A DNA stretch of 10,507 bases, taken from the NCBI GenBank assembly GCA_964532485.1, contig CAZHKE010000078.1, forward strand, positions 1 to 10,507, in the 5' to 3' direction. Each line of letters starts with the position of its first letter. The first letter of the stretch is position 1. The stretch comes from DATBSK01 sp964532485. GTDB taxonomy: Bacteria > Actinomycetota > Acidimicrobiia > IMCC26256 > PALSA-555. Below, in pieces: positions 1 to 6,009 of this stretch. The notes below the pieces were generated by a model. It saw only the letters and a program-made list of their open reading frames with translations, had not been told where the DNA came from and searched no databases. The position numbers and the translations under genes were made by a program.

Positions 1-2
1 AT

Positions 3-86
3 CCGCACGACCACGAGCGCATCGGCGGCCGACTCTGCACCCCACACCTCCCCCGCGCGGCCCAGCAGCTGGCGCGCGCCGGCTAG
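3..86 (+). CDS. 3' end of an unidentified protein (partial, 5' end outside window)
   Basis: An open frame enters from the left edge and ends at TAG 84-86. The visible 27-residue tail runs PHDHERIGGRLC followed by TPHLPRAAQQLARAG. Of the 27 codons, 25 end in G or C, which is what real genes in this window look like. It converges tail-to-tail with the DUF4389 gene, and the two stop codons share the palindrome CTAG (83-86). The fragment is too short to name a family. The tail looks like a soluble, helical C-terminus. That this frame is coding is inferred from codon bias and the tidy convergent junction; another frame is also open over this stretch. Confidence 0.45.
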   Translation, partial: PHDHERIGGRLCTPHLPRAAQQLARAG

Positions 87-712
87 GCGAGGTCGAACGG
101 CGGGTAGCGGTCGGTCACGAGCACGAACGCGTAGCCGATGACGCGGTTCTCCCACCGCATGACGCCCACGACGAAGTCGAACGCCCACTGCGGGTACCGA
201 CCCGTGAAGAGGATCGCGAACCACGCGATCACCGCGACGACGAGTGCCGCGAGCGTGAGGAAGAAGAGCACGATCAGATGCGGGATCGCGAGCAGCCACT
301 TCACGAGCGGCAGCCAGCGGTTGAGGTCGTTGGGCACATCGGGGTAGTCGATCTCGAGGTGCACGCTCTGCTCCTCGTCGGTCGACGGGTACTCGTCGCG
401 CAGGAGCAGCAGGTACGCGCCGACTCGGTTCGTGAACCGGAGGAGCGCGACGTTCCAGTCGAACCACCACCGCGGGTACTTCTCCCGGAACAGGATCATG
501 AGCAGCGGCGCCAGGAACAGCAGACCGCCGCCGAGCACGACGATGTTTCGGGCCTGTGTGCCGACGGTGAACGACGAGCCGCTGACGGCGGCCAGCACGA
601 TGAGGATCGGGATCGCGACGAAGATGCGGAACGCGCTCGTCAGGCGGTTCAGCTCACGGTCGGGGTAGTCGACATCGAAGCGGACCTCGTACGGCGGACT
701 TGTCGGCTGCAT
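83..712 (-). CDS. DUF4389 domain membrane protein with two tandem repeats
   Basis: A 209-residue integral membrane protein of the DUF4389 family; its biochemical role is unknown. The protein is an internal duplication. Repeat 1 covers about residues 13-109, opening DVDYPDRELNRL, with KYPRWWFDWNVALLRFTNRV in the middle and LLLLRDEYP at the end. Repeat 2 covers about 120-205, opening EIDYPDVPNDLNRW, with RYPQWAFDFVVGVMRWENRV and FVLVTDRYPPF. Hydrophobic segments lie at about 28-47, 57-76, 137-153 and 154-170. The aromatic YP-W-FD motifs follow each membrane hairpin. The ATG at 712 was chosen because a GAGGGGG Shine-Dalgarno (721-727) lies 8 nt upstream and because the frame upstream of it is only the shadow of the flavodoxin gene. 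The gene starts 29 nt after that gene's stop, so the two are probably co-transcribed. Family assignment is confident; function is open. Confidence 0.88.
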   Translation of the reverse strand: MQPTSPPYEVRFDVDYPDRELNRLTSAFRIFVAIPILIVLAAVSGSSFTVGTQARNIVVLGGGLLFLAPLLMILFREKYPRWWFDWNVALLRFTNRVGAYLLLLRDEYPSTDEEQSVHLEIDYPDVPNDLNRWLPLVKWLLAIPHLIVLFFLTLAALVVAVIAWFAILFTGRYPQWAFDFVVGVMRWENRVIGYAFVLVTDRYPPFDLA

Positions 713-741
713 CAGCTGAACCCCCTCGACACCCGATGGTG

Positions 742-1287
742 TCAGCGCGGCTGGTCGGTGTTCGTGCGCTGCATCTTTACCGCGATCGCGCCGGCCCAGG
801 CGCGTATCTCGTCCCAGTCGCGCTGGTCCCGGTCCTCGGGGGGCAAGCTCTCGGCCATCTTGCGCCGCGCGAAGCCCCCCGACTCGTCGACGCGCCCTTC
901 GAAGACCTTGTGCTCGTGCGCGCCGATCTCGGTCGCCAGCGCCTCGACCTTTCGCGGCCGAGTCCAGCGCTCCGCCTTGCGCGCCTGCTCCGGAGAGACA
1001 TCCTTGGTCGGGTCGTCGACCGGGCCGCTGCTGAACAGCCACACGTCGCGCGCGGCGAGATCCTTGCGCCGACGCTTCAGGACGCGCATGGCGTCGCCGC
1101 GCCAGCGACCCATGTAGACGGCGCTGCCGAGCACGACCGCGTCGTAGTCGTCGACCGCGCGCACGTCCTTCGCCGGCTTCACGTCGACTGCGACGCCTCG
1201 CGCCACGAGCTCGGCACCGATCGCATCGGCGATCTCACGCGTGGCTTCGTACTTCGTCCCGTACGCCACCAGCACTCGCTCGCCCAT
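742..1287 (-). CDS. Flavodoxin-domain protein (HemG/Flavodoxin_5-like)
   Basis: A 181-residue cytoplasmic FMN-binding flavodoxin-fold protein, in the group often annotated as menaquinone-dependent protoporphyrinogen-oxidase-like. The first strand and phosphate loop are ERVLVAYGTKYEATREIADAI (residues 3-23), matching the family pattern of a YGT/S-x-x-x-x-T loop that binds the FMN phosphate. The second signature is YDAVVLGSAVYMGRW at 48-62. The C-terminal third (from about 95) is charged and less typical. The ATG at 1287 has a strong TAGGAGGA ribosome site (1291-1298), which decides the start against the longer upstream frame. It is probably the first gene of a two-gene operon with the DUF4389 protein. 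Without a haem-biosynthesis neighbour I would not call it hemG; a general electron-transfer or quinone-linked role is the most that can be inferred. Confidence 0.88.
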   Translation of the reverse strand: MGERVLVAYGTKYEATREIADAIGAELVARGVAVDVKPAKDVRAVDDYDAVVLGSAVYMGRWRGDAMRVLKRRRKDLAARDVWLFSSGPVDDPTKDVSPEQARKAERWTRPRKVEALATEIGAHEHKVFEGRVDESGGFARRKMAESLPPEDRDQRDWDEIRAWAGAIAVKMQRTNTDQPR

Positions 1288-1290
1288 CGT

Positions 1291-1298
1291 TCCTCCTA
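1291..1298 (-). promoter_or_regulatory. Strong ribosome binding site of the flavodoxin gene
   Basis: The minus strand reads TAGGAGGA, close to a perfect anti-16S match, ending 3 nt before the ATG at 1287. It is among the best Shine-Dalgarno sequences in the window and fixes the start. The rest of the divergent intergenic region (1299-1465) shows no convincing -35/-10 pair on either strand. Confidence 0.7.
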
Positions 1299-1475
1299 CG
1301 GCTGGCGGACCTGCCTCACACGGCCGAGAACCGGTCGCTGTCCGGGCAGGATCGCGTGGGGTTGTCTGCCGGTGAAGGGCCGAAGGTCCCGGATGCGTCG
1401 ACGACGCGCCCGGACGTCGGCTTGCCGGGCCGGCGAGCGCCGGACACACTGCACGCCGAGCGGACAGGGGGACAG

Positions 1476-1700
1476 ATGGGCAACGAGCCGACCGCGGACG
1501 AGCCCGAGGACGAGGGCGCCGCAAAGCACCCGAAGATCGACGTCTCGAAGGCGCTGGGCGAAGCCGGGCACGAGGTGGAAGCGCTCGGCTTCGAGGGCGT
1601 GCCCGACACGGGCCCCCTCCGCCGTGACGACGACGACGAGAAGAGCAAGCACGCCGCCGACGCGATCGAGAGCGATCTCGGCACCCACACCGTCGGCTGA
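1476..1700 (+). CDS. Small acidic hypothetical protein
   Basis: A 74-residue, highly charged protein beginning MGNEPTADEPEDEG, with no membrane segment, signal peptide or cysteine. It is rich in Asp/Glu, with a DDDDEK run at 51-56, and is probably soluble and partly disordered; the central part (about 19-40, KIDVSKALGEAGHEVEALGF) could be helical. The ATG at 1476 was chosen because AGGGGG (1466-1471) sits 4 nt upstream. The same frame extends upstream to 1356, but that extension has no ribosome site. Codon bias fits the window. It stands alone, divergent from the flavodoxin gene and convergent with ogt, with a GC-rich hairpin just after its stop. I do not recognise a family. Confidence 0.7.
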   Translation: MGNEPTADEPEDEGAAKHPKIDVSKALGEAGHEVEALGFEGVPDTGPLRRDDDDEKSKHAADAIESDLGTHTVG

Positions 1701-1707
1701 CGCCCTC

Positions 1708-1725
1708 CGGCGCGTCGCGGCGCCG
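1708..1725. terminator. Candidate bidirectional terminator hairpin between convergent genes
   Basis: CGGCGC (1708-1713), a 6-nt loop, then GCGCCG (1720-1725) form a perfect 6-bp GC stem in the 35-nt gap between the convergent acidic-protein and ogt genes. There is no T-tract, so it is not a canonical intrinsic terminator; its position is the main support. Confidence 0.4.
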
Positions 1726-1735
1726 CCAGGCTCGA

Positions 1736-2260
1736 TCAGTCCGCGGCACCCAGCCCCGGCAGCGTCGCATCGTCGTCGACGAACCACGCGCCCTCGTGGT
1801 GCAGCAGCCACCGCTTGCGCTCCAGCCCGCCCGCATAGCCACCGAGGGTTCCGTCGGACGCGATCACGCGATGGCACGGCACGACCACGCCGACGGGGTT
1901 CTGCCCGTTCGCCGCGCCCACCGCCCGGAACGCTGTCGGGCGCCCGACCCGGCGCGCCAGCTCGGCGTAGCTGATCGTCTCCCCGACCGGGATCGTGCGC
2001 AACGCGTGCCACACGTCGTGTTGGAACGGTGTGCCCCGGTCGAAGCGCACGGGCACGTCGTCGATCGCGTGGAGGTCGCCGGCGAAGTAGCGCCGAATCC
2101 GCTCGACGACCCCGGTCGGCTCGTCGCCGGACGAGAGCGACGTCGGCGCATCGCTCGTGTCGACGAAGTCGAGCGAGACGAGGGCGTCGCCGTCGAGCGC
2201 GATCTCCACCATGCCCGCGGGCGTGGGGATCGCGGCCCGGGTCACGGTCACAGTCTGCAT
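1736..2260 (-). CDS. ogt: Methylated-DNA--[protein]-cysteine S-methyltransferase
   Basis: A 174-residue suicide alkyltransferase that moves alkyl groups from O6-alkylguanine (and less efficiently O4-alkylthymine) to its own cysteine, reversing mutagenic damage in one step. The catalytic core is VVVPCHRVIASDGTLGGYAG (residues 126-145), with acceptor Cys129 in the invariant PCHRV. The DNA-binding helix-turn-helix with the arginine finger is GRPTAFRAVGAANGQNP (106-122). The N-terminal domain (about 1-75) is the variable, non-catalytic part. Length is normal for Ogt/MGMT. No Shine-Dalgarno precedes the ATG at 2260, but a TACAAC element (2268-2273) lies 7 nt upstream, which would suit a leaderless mRNA. 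It is divergent from the ada-alkA/alkX operon with about 90 bp between starts, so shared control is likely. Family and function are very secure. Confidence 0.95.
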   Translation of the reverse strand: MQTVTVTRAAIPTPAGMVEIALDGDALVSLDFVDTSDAPTSLSSGDEPTGVVERIRRYFAGDLHAIDDVPVRFDRGTPFQHDVWHALRTIPVGETISYAELARRVGRPTAFRAVGAANGQNPVGVVVPCHRVIASDGTLGGYAGGLERKRWLLHHEGAWFVDDDATLPGLGAAD

Positions 2261-2267
2261 GCGGGTC

Positions 2268-2273
2268 GTTGTA
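2268..2273 (-). promoter_or_regulatory. Possible -10 element for leaderless ogt transcription
   Basis: TACAAC on the minus strand matches TATAAT at 4 of 6 positions and ends 7 nt before the ogt ATG, so initiation would fall at or beside the start codon. No -35 element is seen at the expected distance. The absence of a ribosome site is the main supporting argument. Confidence 0.3.
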
Positions 2274-2301
2274 CGCCCCGGGACCCCGGGATCTCGGCCA
2301 C

Positions 2302-2329
2302 ATCCGGACGGCCGTGGCCGTGTCCGGAT
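2302..2329. promoter_or_regulatory. Inverted repeat, candidate operator in the ogt/ada-alkA divergent region
   Basis: ATCCGGAC (2302-2309) and GTCCGGAT (2322-2329) are perfect 8-bp inverted arms separated by 12 nt. Further copies of the core follow at 2328-2333 (ATCCGG) and 2337-2342 (GTCCGG). The arm centres are about two helical turns apart, as expected for a dimeric or two-site regulator. The site lies between ogt and the Ada-type regulator gene. Binding by that regulator is inference. In a GC-rich genome some such repeats occur by chance. Confidence 0.4.
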
Positions 2330-2352
2330 CCGGCCGGTCCGGGGGGCCGGCG

Positions 2353-3747
2353 GTGCGCGACCATCGGCGCATGCCGCTGTCGGCCGTGCGCACCACGGGC
2401 ATCTACTGCCAACCCGGGTGCAGCGCCTCGCCCTTGCCGGGCAACGTCGTGGAGTACCCGAGCGCCGCCGCCGCGGAGGCCCACGGGTACCGCGCCTGTC
2501 TGCGCTGCCGCCCGTACCGCGCCGCCCTCGCCGACCCCTGGGTGCACGACCCCGAGCTCGTGTGCCGAGCCGTGCGGCTCATCCTCGCCGGCGCCCTCGA
2601 CGACGCGAACGAGGACGACCTCGCGGCGCGGGTGGGCGTGAGCGGTCGCCACCTTCGGCGCGTGTTCCTCGAGCACGTCGGCGCCACGCCCGACCAGGTC
2701 GCGCGCTCCCGTCGCGCGCACTTCGCCCGCCGGCTGCTCGACGACACCGACCTGTCGATTGCCGACGTCGCGTTCGCTGCCGGCTTCGGGTCCGTCCGAC
2801 AGATGAACCGCGTCATGCGCGATGTGTTCCGCGCCTCGCCGACCGAGCTGCGGGCGAAGCGACGCCGCGCCGACCGGCTCGTCGCCGATGGCGGCCTCGA
2901 TACCCGTCTCGCGTTCCGGCCCCCGCTCGACTGGGACGCGATGCTCGAGTTCCTCGCGTTGCGCGCGATCCCCGGCGTCGAGTCGATCGAGCGCACGGGC
3001 GACCGCGGCGGCGTGTACCGGCGGACGATCGACGTCGACGGGCGCGTCGGTGCGCTCGAGGTGTGGCCCGGCGATGGCGGGGAGCACGTCGTCGCCCGCT
3101 TCCACCTCCCCTACTGGGGGGGACTCATCCACCTCGTCGCCCGGGTGCGCCGCTGCTTCGACCTCGACCACGACCCGGTCCCCGTCCGCCACGCGCTCGG
3201 GCGCGAGCCTGCGCTCGCGCCGTGGCCCGGTGGCTTGCGGGTCCCGGGTGTCTGGGACCCGTTCGAGGCCGGCGTGCGGGCCGTCGTGGGCCAGCAGGTG
3301 AGCGTCGCAGGCGCGACCACGACGATGGGCGCGATCGTCGCTGCGCACGGCACGCGGGTGCACGGCCTCGAGCCACTCGGCCTCACGCACGCGTTCCCCC
3401 GCCCCGACGAGCTCGTCGGCGCGACGCTGCCGATGCCGCAGCGGCGGGCCACCGCGATCCACGAGCTCGCGGCCGCGGTCACCGGTGACGAGGTGGCCCT
3501 CGACGGGTCGCTGCCGCTCGACGACCTCGAGCGCCGGCTCTGTGCGCTCCCGGGGATCGGTCCGTGGACCGCCCAGTACCTCGCCCTTCGGCTCGGCTAC
3601 GCCGACGCGTTCCCGGCATCCGACCTCGGTGTCACGAAGGCACTCGGCGAGATCGCCCCGGCCGAGGCGACCGCGAAGGCGCAGGCGTGGCGACCGTGGC
3701 GGGCGTACGCGACGCTGCGCCTCTGGGAGACGCTGCGACCGACGTGA
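2353..3747 (+). CDS. Ada-type methyl-phosphotriester sensor/AraC regulator fused to AlkA-type DNA-3-methyladenine glycosylase
   Basis: A bifunctional protein of about 464 residues, resembling the mycobacterial AdaA-AlkA fusion. Domain order: Ada zinc domain (about 1-60), AraC-type helix-turn-helix (about 65-168), AlkA N-terminal domain (about 183-290) and HhH-GPD glycosylase (about 300-460). The four zinc cysteines are present: Cys19 and Cys23 (GIYCQPGC), Cys49 and Cys52 (ACLRC). Cys19 corresponds to the E. coli Ada Cys38 methyl acceptor. The helix-hairpin-helix is LPGIGPWTAQYLALRLGY (399-416), and the catalytic Asp is Asp424 in ASDLGVTKAL. Known role: methylation of the zinc domain turns the regulator on, and the glycosylase excises alkylpurines. 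The start is uncertain: GTG 2353 follows a G-rich tract (2341-2346), ATG 2371 is in frame, and GTG 2314 or 2320 are longer options. With GTG 2353 or ATG 2371 the N-terminus is about 20-25 residues shorter than in relatives. First gene of a coupled operon. Confidence 0.92.
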   Translation: MRDHRRMPLSAVRTTGIYCQPGCSASPLPGNVVEYPSAAAAEAHGYRACLRCRPYRAALADPWVHDPELVCRAVRLILAGALDDANEDDLAARVGVSGRHLRRVFLEHVGATPDQVARSRRAHFARRLLDDTDLSIADVAFAAGFGSVRQMNRVMRDVFRASPTELRAKRRRADRLVADGGLDTRLAFRPPLDWDAMLEFLALRAIPGVESIERTGDRGGVYRRTIDVDGRVGALEVWPGDGGEHVVARFHLPYWGGLIHLVARVRRCFDLDHDPVPVRHALGREPALAPWPGGLRVPGVWDPFEAGVRAVVGQQVSVAGATTTMGAIVAAHGTRVHGLEPLGLTHAFPRPDELVGATLPMPQRRATAIHELAAAVTGDEVALDGSLPLDDLERRLCALPGIGPWTAQYLALRLGYADAFPASDLGVTKALGEIAPAEATAKAQAWRPWRAYATLRLWETLRPT

Positions 3748-4964
3748 CGCGCTCCCGTCCCATCCGCTCGCTGTCGGTCGACCAGGCGCGGCGCATCTTC
3801 CTCGCTGCACAGGGCTTCGGTCAGCCGCGCCCGACGGGTCGCGTCGACAAGCGCCACGTGCGGCGCGTGTTCCAGCGGCTCGGCGTCGTGCAGCTCGACT
3901 CCGTCAACGTGCTCGTGCGCGCGCACTACCTCCCGTTCTTCTCGCGCCTCGGGCCGTACGACCGAGCCCTGTTCGACCGCCTGGCGTACGAGGAGCACGA
4001 GGTGTTCGAGTACTGGGCCCACGAGGCGTCGCTCGTGCACCGCGAGCTGCACCCGTACCTGCGTTGGCGCATGGACACCGGTCACCGGTGGTCGGGGATG
4101 CGCGCATGGGTCGCCGAGCAGGACCCGGATGCGATCGACGCGCTGCACGCCGCGGTCGTGGCGAGCGGTCCCGTGAGCGCCGGCGAGCTCGACGATGCCG
4201 AGAAGACGAAGGGGCCGTGGTGGGGCTGGAGCGACACGAAGCGGGGCCTCGAGTACCTCTTCTACGTGGGCAGGGTCGGCGCGATGCGGCGGGGCAACTT
4301 CGAGCGCGTCTACTGCGACCCCGCGATCGCGGTCTCACCCGACGTGCTCGCCCGCCCGACGCCGCCCGAGCGGGAGGCGATGCTCGGCCTGCTCGAGTGG
4401 GCCGCCCGCACGTACGGCATCGGCATCGCCAAGGACTTCGTCGACTACTTCCGCCTGCCGCCCAAGGTCGCGCGTCCGCTCGTCGACGAGCTCGCCGACG
4501 AGGGCGTGCTCGAGCGCGTCACCGTCGACGGCTGGAAGCAGCCGGCGTTCCTGCACGTCGACGCGAAGCTGCCTCGCCGGATCGATGCGTGCGCGCTGGT
4601 CTCACCGTTCGACTCGGCGATGTGGGAGCGGGAGCGGATCGAGCGGCTGTTCGGCTTCGCCTACCGCATCGAGATCTACACCCCGAAGCCCAAGCGCACG
4701 TACGGGTACTACGTGCTGCCGTTCCTGCTCGGCGACCGGTACGTCGGCCGCGTCGACCTCAAGGCCGACCGCGCCGGCTCGCGGCTGCTCGTGCAGGCGG
4801 CCTGGGCCGAGCCGACGCTTGCCGAGTGGGGCCTCGACGACGCGCACGTCGCGGAGCGCCTGGCCGGCGAGCTGCGCCTGATGGCCGCCTGGCTCGGCCT
4901 CGACGACGTCGTCGTGCAGCGGAGGGGCACGCTCGCCCCCGCGCTCCGGGCGGTGCGCGTGTGA
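3744..4964 (+). CDS. YcaQ/AlkX-type winged-helix DNA glycosylase (interstrand crosslink repair)
   Basis: A 406-residue member of the HTH_42 superfamily (AlkZ/AlkX/YcaQ), glycosylases that excise bulky alkylpurines and unhook interstrand crosslinks. The N-terminus reads SVDQARRIFLAAQGFG (11-26). The catalytic motif is Gln50-Leu51-Asp52 within VVQLDSVNVLVRAH; Q-x-D is typical of the YcaQ/AlkX branch, whereas AlkZ has Q-x-Q. The FSR at 66-68, YWAHEASLV (90-98) and the C-terminal block from LVSPFDSAMWERERIERLF (285-303) through GRVDLKADR (335-343) are family hallmarks. The GTG at 3744 overlaps the preceding stop as GTGA and is in frame. It gives a start just before the conserved region, so the longer upstream frame is rejected. 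Position directly behind ada-alkA implies co-induction by alkylation. The family is confident; the YcaQ/AlkX rather than AlkZ assignment rests on the motif. Confidence 0.93.
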   Translation: MTRSRPIRSLSVDQARRIFLAAQGFGQPRPTGRVDKRHVRRVFQRLGVVQLDSVNVLVRAHYLPFFSRLGPYDRALFDRLAYEEHEVFEYWAHEASLVHRELHPYLRWRMDTGHRWSGMRAWVAEQDPDAIDALHAAVVASGPVSAGELDDAEKTKGPWWGWSDTKRGLEYLFYVGRVGAMRRGNFERVYCDPAIAVSPDVLARPTPPEREAMLGLLEWAARTYGIGIAKDFVDYFRLPPKVARPLVDELADEGVLERVTVDGWKQPAFLHVDAKLPRRIDACALVSPFDSAMWERERIERLFGFAYRIEIYTPKPKRTYGYYVLPFLLGDRYVGRVDLKADRAGSRLLVQAAWAEPTLAEWGLDDAHVAERLAGELRLMAAWLGLDDVVVQRRGTLAPALRAVRV

Positions 4965-5425
4965 CGCCGGGAGCCCGGATCGACGTGGTCTCGTTCGACG
5001 GCCCCGACGGCTCGAGCCTGCTCGCGGAGTTCGTCGGCGAGATCGCGTCGCGATACCCCGGCTGGTCGCCGGCCTCGGGGCCGAGCGCCGAGCCGCACGA
5101 GTTCGTGCCCCCCGACGGTTGCTTCGTCGTCGCCTCCGTCGACGGTCGAGCCGTCGGCTGCGGTGGCTTCAAGCGCATCGGTGACGACGTCGCCGAGATC
5201 AAGCGGGTGTTCGTGCGCCCGGACGCCCGCGGGCAGGGCGTCGCCCGCTCCATGGTCGAGCACCTGGAGTCGGCGGCCCGTGACGCCCGATACGCGATGG
5301 TGCGCCTCGACACCGGCGACCAGCAGCCCGAGGCGCTGTCGATGTTCCGAGCGCTCGGGTACAGCGAGATCGCCGACTACAACGACAACCCGTACGCGGC
5401 GTACTGGTTCCAGAAGCCGCTCTGA
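4961..5425 (+). CDS. GNAT family N-acetyltransferase
   Basis: A 154-residue acetyl-CoA-dependent N-acetyltransferase. Motif A is IKRVFVRPDARGQGVARSMV (80-99); its R-x-x-G-x-G/A-like loop, Arg90-Gly91-Gln92-Gly93-Val94-Ala95, binds the CoA pyrophosphate. The C-terminal strand region is MFRALGYSEIADYNDNP (128-144) followed by YAAYWFQKPL. Single-domain size is normal. The GTG at 4961 overlaps the alkX stop in a GTGA arrangement, the second such junction in this operon. The same frame stays open far upstream (to 3485), but that part is a shadow of alkX and ada-alkA. The substrate cannot be read from the sequence. Tight coupling to alkylation-repair genes suggests, but does not prove, a detoxification or protein-modification role in the same response. 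Confidence 0.88.
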   Translation: MTPGARIDVVSFDGPDGSSLLAEFVGEIASRYPGWSPASGPSAEPHEFVPPDGCFVVASVDGRAVGCGGFKRIGDDVAEIKRVFVRPDARGQGVARSMVEHLESAARDARYAMVRLDTGDQQPEALSMFRALGYSEIADYNDNPYAAYWFQKPL

Positions 5426-5443
5426 CCGACTCGCGCGGTCGGT
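5425..5443. terminator. Candidate bidirectional terminator hairpin
   Basis: ACCGAC (5425-5430), a 7-nt loop, and GTCGGT (5438-5443) make a perfect 6-bp stem that fills the 19-nt gap between the convergent GNAT and TIGR03086 genes. It starts on the last base of the GNAT stop. No T-tract follows on either strand. Confidence 0.45.
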
Positions 5444-5444
5444 G

Positions 5445-5990
5445 TCAGGGAGTTCGGCCCAGGAACGCGATCAGCTTCGCTTGGGGGTCGGCGCCGGGCG
5501 GCGTCTCGACCTCGGGCCCGAACGCACGGGGGCCGCGCATGGCGTCCCCGAACGACGGGAGCTGCGCGGTCAGCCGCGCGACCTCTGCCTCGTCCATGCG
5601 CTCGTCCTGACCGGTCGCCCGGGCCAGGTCCCACCGGTGCACGACCTGGTCGAACGAGAGGAACCGGTCGACGCCCTGCTCGAACGTCGTCTCACCGAAC
5701 ATTCCGGTGAACGTCTTCCCTGCGCGCGCCGGATCGTCGAGCGCGGACTGGACGGCGTCGCGCGCAACCGCCCACGCGGGCAGCGGGTCGTCACCCACGG
5801 GCGGAGCGTCCAGCTCCTCGCCGATGAATCCGAGGAACAGCTGGTGCGAGTCGACGACGTGCCGGACGAGGTCACGCGCGGTCCAGTCCTCGCACGGCGT
5901 CGGCGCGTCCCACCGGTCGGGCGCCACACCGGCCACGGTGTCGGTGAACTGGCCGGAGAGCCTGCGATAGCGATCCGCGATCTCGCTCAT
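5445..5990 (-). CDS. TIGR03086-family protein (DinB/MDMPI-like, putative metal binding)
   Basis: A 181-residue cytoplasmic protein of the actinobacterial TIGR03086 family, related to the mycothiol-dependent maleylpyruvate isomerase N-terminal domain and the DinB four-helix fold. Signatures are RYRRLSGQFTDTVAGVAPDRW (about 7-27), the conserved block TPCEDWTARDLVRHVVDSH (31-49), FLSFDQVVHRWDLARATG (110-127), and the C-terminal FGPEV. His44, His49 and His118 are candidates for the divalent metal triad. Known members are mostly uncharacterised; some relatives use mycothiol or another low-molecular-weight thiol. The ATG at 5990 begins where homology is expected; an in-frame ATG at 6023 would overlap the upstream gene. 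It lies 19 nt after the esterase stop, so the two genes probably share a transcript. Family fairly certain, reaction unknown. Confidence 0.87.
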   Translation of the reverse strand: MSEIADRYRRLSGQFTDTVAGVAPDRWDAPTPCEDWTARDLVRHVVDSHQLFLGFIGEELDAPPVGDDPLPAWAVARDAVQSALDDPARAGKTFTGMFGETTFEQGVDRFLSFDQVVHRWDLARATGQDERMDEAEVARLTAQLPSFGDAMRGPRAFGPEVETPPGADPQAKLIAFLGRTP

Positions 5991-6009
5991 GCGATGACCG
6001 TACTCACCG

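Noticed and set aside
1299..1465. Short palindromes such as CGTCGACG in the flavodoxin/acidic-protein intergenic region
   Set aside because: Such GC-rich 8-mers occur throughout the window, including inside genes, and are not paired with a promoter.
742..1842. Flavodoxin frame extended to 366 residues
   Set aside because: The N-terminal extension runs antisense through the acidic protein and overlaps ogt; the ribosome site at 1291-1298 fixes the start at 1287.
2248..3810. Long open frame (520 codons) antisense to ada-alkA on the minus strand
   Set aside because: GC-rich codon bias of the real gene removes stop codons from the opposite frame; the translation is Arg/Gly/Glu-rich with no domain, and the plus strand carries intact Ada, AraC and AlkA motifs.
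3485..4960. Upstream extension of the GNAT frame to 646 residues
   Set aside because: It is an Arg/Ala-rich shadow of ada-alkA and alkX; the real GNAT begins at the GTGA overlap at 4961.
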